Of a DNA stretch of 64,000 bases, positions 59,691 through 64,000 are shown in pieces. A program made the translations under genes and the position numbers. Below the pieces are notes generated by a model. The model was not told the DNA's origin and made no database searches. It saw only the letters and a list, made by a program, of their open reading frames with translations. Within the stretch, counting starts at the first letter, position 1, and each line of letters opens with the position of its first letter. This DNA is from Gadus chalcogrammus (Eukaryota > Chordata > Actinopteri > Gadiformes > Gadidae): positions 10,472,935-10,536,934 of the forward strand of contig NC_079420.1 in the NCBI RefSeq assembly GCF_026213295.1, written 5' to 3'.

Positions 59691-61224
59691 TAGTCTACCG
59701 TAATGGACCTTATTCACCTGGTGGCCCTCTTCTTTCCATCTTAGTTTTAAACCATAGCTTGGGGTTGGGGGCGGGGGGGGACTAAATGTAGTATGCCCCA
59801 CCTAGTTCGTGTTCAGAACTAAGATGACCCTTGGGTGGTGATTCGTCTACAGCGGCGATCCTGAGCCCCCAACACCAACAGAGATGTTCCAACAAAGACG
59901 ACCAAAGCATGCTGGGATGTTTCAACTTTAATACCAAAAATAACTCAAACTTCCATGAAATACCATCTCATGGAACAGGAGGGATAGAAAACGTGCGTGC
60001 ATGCGTGCGTGTGTTCCCCCGTCATGCAGCGGTGAAAGAGTTCAGAAAGCCCCCGTCCGTGCTGCGCGCTGCGGCTGGAGGCATTAGTGCTGCGTCGTGT
60101 TTCCCTGAGCGCTGCCGTGGGCCGTGTAGTGGTTAGAACACCAGGACTCGGCGTGGTGATGTCTCGGCTCTAACGACTGAGGGGGCGGGAACACGCACAG
60201 CCCATGTTTATGTGAGGGAACATTGTGAATATGTTTGGAACACATGTCGACACGGCGCCGCCCACCCCGGCCCTGCGTCGGGAACACTCGGCAACACGAG
60301 GAGATAAACACGCTGTGACGGAGCGCACAGGGCCCAGCATGTAGAACACATGAGGAGAGGGAGAAGCCGTGTTATGAATCCGTGCTGCGTATGAAACGGC
60401 TTCCCAGTGAGCCACTGGACGTTAACTCTGTTAAACCCAGTGAGGAGGATTCTAACACGACACACCGCATCTCGTATGGAGTCGTAGAGCGGGCGCTGGG
60501 TGTTTTGAAGTGTTTGAAGAGCTCTGCTCTGAACCCTATCGACTCCCTCCCACCTCCCTCAGTGGCGGTCCGTGGATGAGGAGTCACTGACAGTCGCTTC
60601 CATCGAGCAGAACCAGGGCGGCTCACTGCCACACGCCGACACAGAAACCCAGTGGGGCTCCACTGGGACCACAGCCTCCAGCGCTCACGGACCAGTGGCT
60701 GTGATCAGCTCCTGTTATCCGTGGGGGAGGGGGAGGTGTGAGGAGGGGTTTCCTGTGGGTTGAGGGTGGGTGTGAGCTAAGTAGGGGGACTTCCCTTCCC
60801 CCTGGGGGGGGGGGAAGAGGGAGAGAGCGGTAGAGGGAGTTAATCTGAGTTCATATTTTGTCGATGAGCAGGCAGCGGCTTCCATCTGGCGGGAAGCTCA
60901 CCCAGGCCACGCCTCCTTGAAGCCCCCTCCCCCCAGGCCTGAGTGGTGGGGGGGGGGGAGAGCCCCCTCACCCCCCACCCTGCCCTGTGTGGCGGGGGAG
61001 ATCCCTCAGAGTGTGTCTGCTCTGCAGCTGCATCGATCCCCCCCCCCCCCTCCCCTTTGGTGGAGAGGCTCCTTGCGTCCTCGTCAGCCAGCAGCGTGTG
61101 CGAGAGGTGGCAGCTAGGCAACAGGCCTGGGGGGGGGGGGTGGCCGGACGCAGGCTGCTGGCGGTGAACGACCGTCCACCTCCGCTCCTGCACACCCGGG
61201 GCTGCAGCAAGGCTCACGCTACAG

Positions 61225-61482
61225 GGGCTGAGGAGGTAGAGCGGTTTCGCTGGTAACCAGAAGGTTGCTGGTTCGAACCCCGGCTCCCCCGAGTGTCGAG
61301 GTGTCCCTGAGCAAGGCGCCTCACCCTAACCTGCTCACGACGCGATGGCTGTCGCCGTGCGTGGTTGACACCGCCGTCGCTGTGTGAATGTGTGCACGAA
61401 GGGGTGATTGCTAGGCGATATTGTGAAGCGCTTTGAGTGGCCGCTGGTTACAAAAGCGCTGCATAAATGCAATGCAGTCCAT
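61225..61482 (+). mobile_element. tRNA-derived SINE copy
   Basis: GGGGCTGAGGAGGTAGAGCG, GGTTGCTGGTTCGAACCCC, GTGTCGAGGTGTCCCTGAGC and TTTGAGTGGCCGCTGGTTAC; full length. Confidence 0.88.
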
Positions 61483-61679
61483 TTAATGGACGTAGGGTGT
61501 TTGGCGTTGAAGCCAGTTTGTTTTCCATGCTGCCATGTAGGAGATCTCCCTGAGCGTGTGTGGTGATGACTGGTTGAACCTGGCGACATTGAGTATTCAA
61601 TGCACAGGTGTGCAGCCCCAACCAGCCCCCACCCAGCCCCAGTGTCTAATCATCTGACTCGGGCCAGGTGAGGCTGCTT

Positions 61680-61682
<3 letters not shown>

Positions 61683-61770
<88 letters not shown>
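61683..61770 (+). repeat. (CA)n microsatellite
   Basis: About 44 CA units in camk1d intron 1. Confidence 0.96.
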
Positions 61771-61771
<1 letters not shown>

Positions 61772-63831
61772 GCAAGGGTTAATGTCTTTAAGGATATTCT
61801 TTGGCATGTACAGCAGAGGACTGCGATGATGGAGAGCCCTACTCCCCATGGGAAGGCTGCACCTCATGTCTATATATGACTGGGTTGCGTGTGATGCAGT
61901 AGGGTGAAGCGGTGTTAAACCTCGTCCTATCCCGTTCGATCCCGGCCTCGCCTTATTTAGGCCTGCGTCGGGCAGTCCGCCCTCGTTCAGGTCTGCCTCC
62001 TCCTGTATCAGACGTGCATCTGTGCTTCTGATGTGCATTCAGCTGGCTGGAACTCGGGGAAAACATGGGAGTTGCTTTGAGGTGAATGTTGGCCTTGTTG
62101 CTAAGGCACCGGTTTGCTGCGCTGAATTTATTCCGCATTTCGTCGTGTAGGAATGCACCCGAGTATGCGTGGCAGAAGCGAAAGGGAGTTGTCACGTTTC
62201 ATTCGTCGGCACAACCAGGGGAGCTGGTCTGGACATCAGTCAGAGGACCGACCGGCTGACGGAGTTGGAGACGGTCGTCTTGTGGTCGTTTGGACGTCAC
62301 CGAAGCCTCCTGGGTCAGTTGCAGTAAATGCGTGTCCATTGGTCGGTTTTAACCGGGCCGGATTAAAGGAGAGACGCCTCCCACCTGAGTAATCCAGAAC
62401 TGATGTTTCTGTCGTCTGTTATGTAATGGGCTGAGCCGCGAGCTCTGACACCGGATGATACAGCAGGATGGCTCCCTGCACAACGACACGGCAACAAATC
62501 AAGACAACGCCGAGAAATCAACATGACTGCACAACGACACAGCACCAAATCAACACAAGACATCAACACAACAACACACCAAGAAATCAACACGACAACA
62601 CAACAGAACAACAGAACAACACATCAACACACCAATACACCCACACAAGACACCAACACATCAATACACTAAGAAATCAACCCAACCGACCCAACTACAC
62701 ATCAATACATCGACTCCGCGATACACCAACACAACAACACACCAACACAACAACACACCAATACAACACAACACACCAAGACGCTGTGATTGTCAGTAAG
62801 CGTTTGTTGGCCCCTTCCAGAAACGCATACCCACAGAAATACATAAAAGGTTGCTTGAGTATTAGTGACTGCATCTCTCACACACGCACGCACACACGCA
62901 CGCACACACACACACACACAGCCTCCTCCTACGCCCTTGCAATTTCCCATTCATACGGCAGATGCTGCAAAACGGCCTCAGAGTTCGTCATGGCTTCACA
63001 CCGGCACGGAGGGCAGGGAGGAAAGTCATTGTGGATTCAGTTATGAGTCACACGCACACACACAGGAAATGATGTTGCTAGGTTTCACCCCGTCAAGAGG
63101 GCTCTGAGAGGGGGCTCCTCTTTCAGAGAAGGCTTCAGCCTTCCTGTGGTTCTGATTATCGCGTTGCTTTTGTCTCTCCTCCTCTTCTCACCACCGTGCC
63201 TACCCTCGGCGCTGCTCGCGTTGCACATGCTGGAGACGCCGAGGCAGAGGAAGTCTGCGCACAGCTGTCGAAGCGCGACGTGCACTGAATGGAAATCCTG
63301 CTCATCTCTTTCCCTCCGCGTGCAGCGAGAGCAGAAGAGAGCGAGCTTCTCCTCGCCGAGCCGCTGGGCTCCTCGCTGCAGCGCTCAGAGAGAGGTCATT
63401 GATCGATGCTCCGAGCCCCGACCTCTTCTCTTCAGCGGATCGTTGGTGTTTGGTTTGGTTTTACTCCCACACCCGGGCCGGGGGTTTTACCCCTCGATGT
63501 TGTTATTGCGCCCTTGGCCTATTGTTTTGTGGTGTTGTTGTTTACAATGAGCCCCCCTCCCCTCCGCCTTCTCATAAAGAGAGACAAGAGCTTATCGTAG
63601 GTCTGATGACCTTGATGGATTTAAGGGGCGGGGGGGATGCGGAGCGCAATGCATGCTGGGAGCGTGTGATAACCAGGGAGGTGTTTATAGAAACACCAAG
63701 GCTGCCCGCCGCCAGGTGAGCCTTGGAACCTTACAGAAGTTTGCAGCGCGGAGGAGGATGACTCACCCTCCGTTCACATAGAGCAGAGGCTGGTGTCCCT
63801 GGTGACCAGGTGAGGCTGGCGGCAGGGCAGC

Positions 63832-64000
63832 ATGTGGCTCACGAGGTAGAGAGGGTCGGCTGGTAACCGGAAGGTTGCTGGTTCGATCCCCCGCTCCTCC
63901 TATCGGAGTGTCGCCGTATCGGAGTGTCGCCGTGTCGCCGTGTCGCCGTGTCCCTGAGCGAGACACCTCACCCTGACTGCTCCTGACAAGCTGGCTGTCG
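63832..64000 (+). mobile_element. tRNA-derived SINE copy, cut by window end
   Basis: GTGGCTCACGAGGTAGAGAG, GGTTGCTGGTTCGATCCCC, then an expansion of GTCGCCGTGTCGCC units before GTCCCTGAGCGAGACACC; continues beyond the window. Confidence 0.85.

Overview
The window is vertebrate nuclear DNA, almost certainly from a teleost fish and probably a gadiform (cod-like) species. Genes are split into many GT-AG exons, the encoded proteins match vertebrate orthologues closely, and dinucleotide microsatellites are extremely dense. The interspersed repeats (tRNA-derived SINEs, a SINE-like family that I associate with cod sequences, hAT MITEs) are fish-type. The gadid assignment is inference from repeat style and memory, not from a search. 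A 100-N gap at 23,794-23,893 shows that two contigs are joined here.

Contig A (1-23,793) carries exons 2 to 11 of a CaM kinase I delta gene (camk1d-like, + strand, 105-9,029). Its introns are packed with microsatellites, minisatellites and MITEs. A roughly 600-bp-arm inverted repeat surrounds the last coding exon. An unassigned terminal exon-like frame follows at 10,856-11,020. The rest of the contig is repeat-rich and includes a 1.85-kb CA-rich block with higher-order structure at 16.9-18.76 kb. I found no gene I recognise after about 11.1 kb.

Contig B (23,894-64,000) carries, all on the + strand, the last coding exon and long 3' UTR of celf2 (24,685 to about 28.7 kb), the complete 17-exon dhtkd1 gene (30,900-54,910), and exon 1 of a camk1d gene (56,391-56,488) with the start of a long intron 1. 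The order celf2, dhtkd1, camk1d agrees with the human chromosome 10p14-p13 arrangement as I remember it. Exon 1 at 56.4 kb joins exon 2 at position 105 perfectly in sequence and phase, yet it lies 56 kb downstream of it. The simplest reading is that contig A belongs after contig B, so this is a scaffold-order error. A tandem camk1d duplicate is the alternative.

The most unusual element is a 13,475-bp DNA transposon (31,146-44,620) filling almost all of dhtkd1 intron 1. It has short CCCAGCTAAC inverted ends, a possible AT target duplication, and ACGTTGCC-rich subterminal arrays. It carries two apparently intact genes: a 664-aa CACTA/EnSpm-like transposase (36,593-38,587) and an 11-exon, 368-aa DUF4806-like protein (38,610-44,016). 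Each ATG lies exactly one base after a 3' splice site, which suggests one leader exon alternatively spliced to either gene. A second theme is tandem amplification of splice sites: the exon 4 donor (18 copies) and acceptor (3 copies) of camk1d, and the exon 10 donor and exon 11 acceptor of dhtkd1 (4 copies each). Several conserved exons carry small indels, most of which look like consensus errors.
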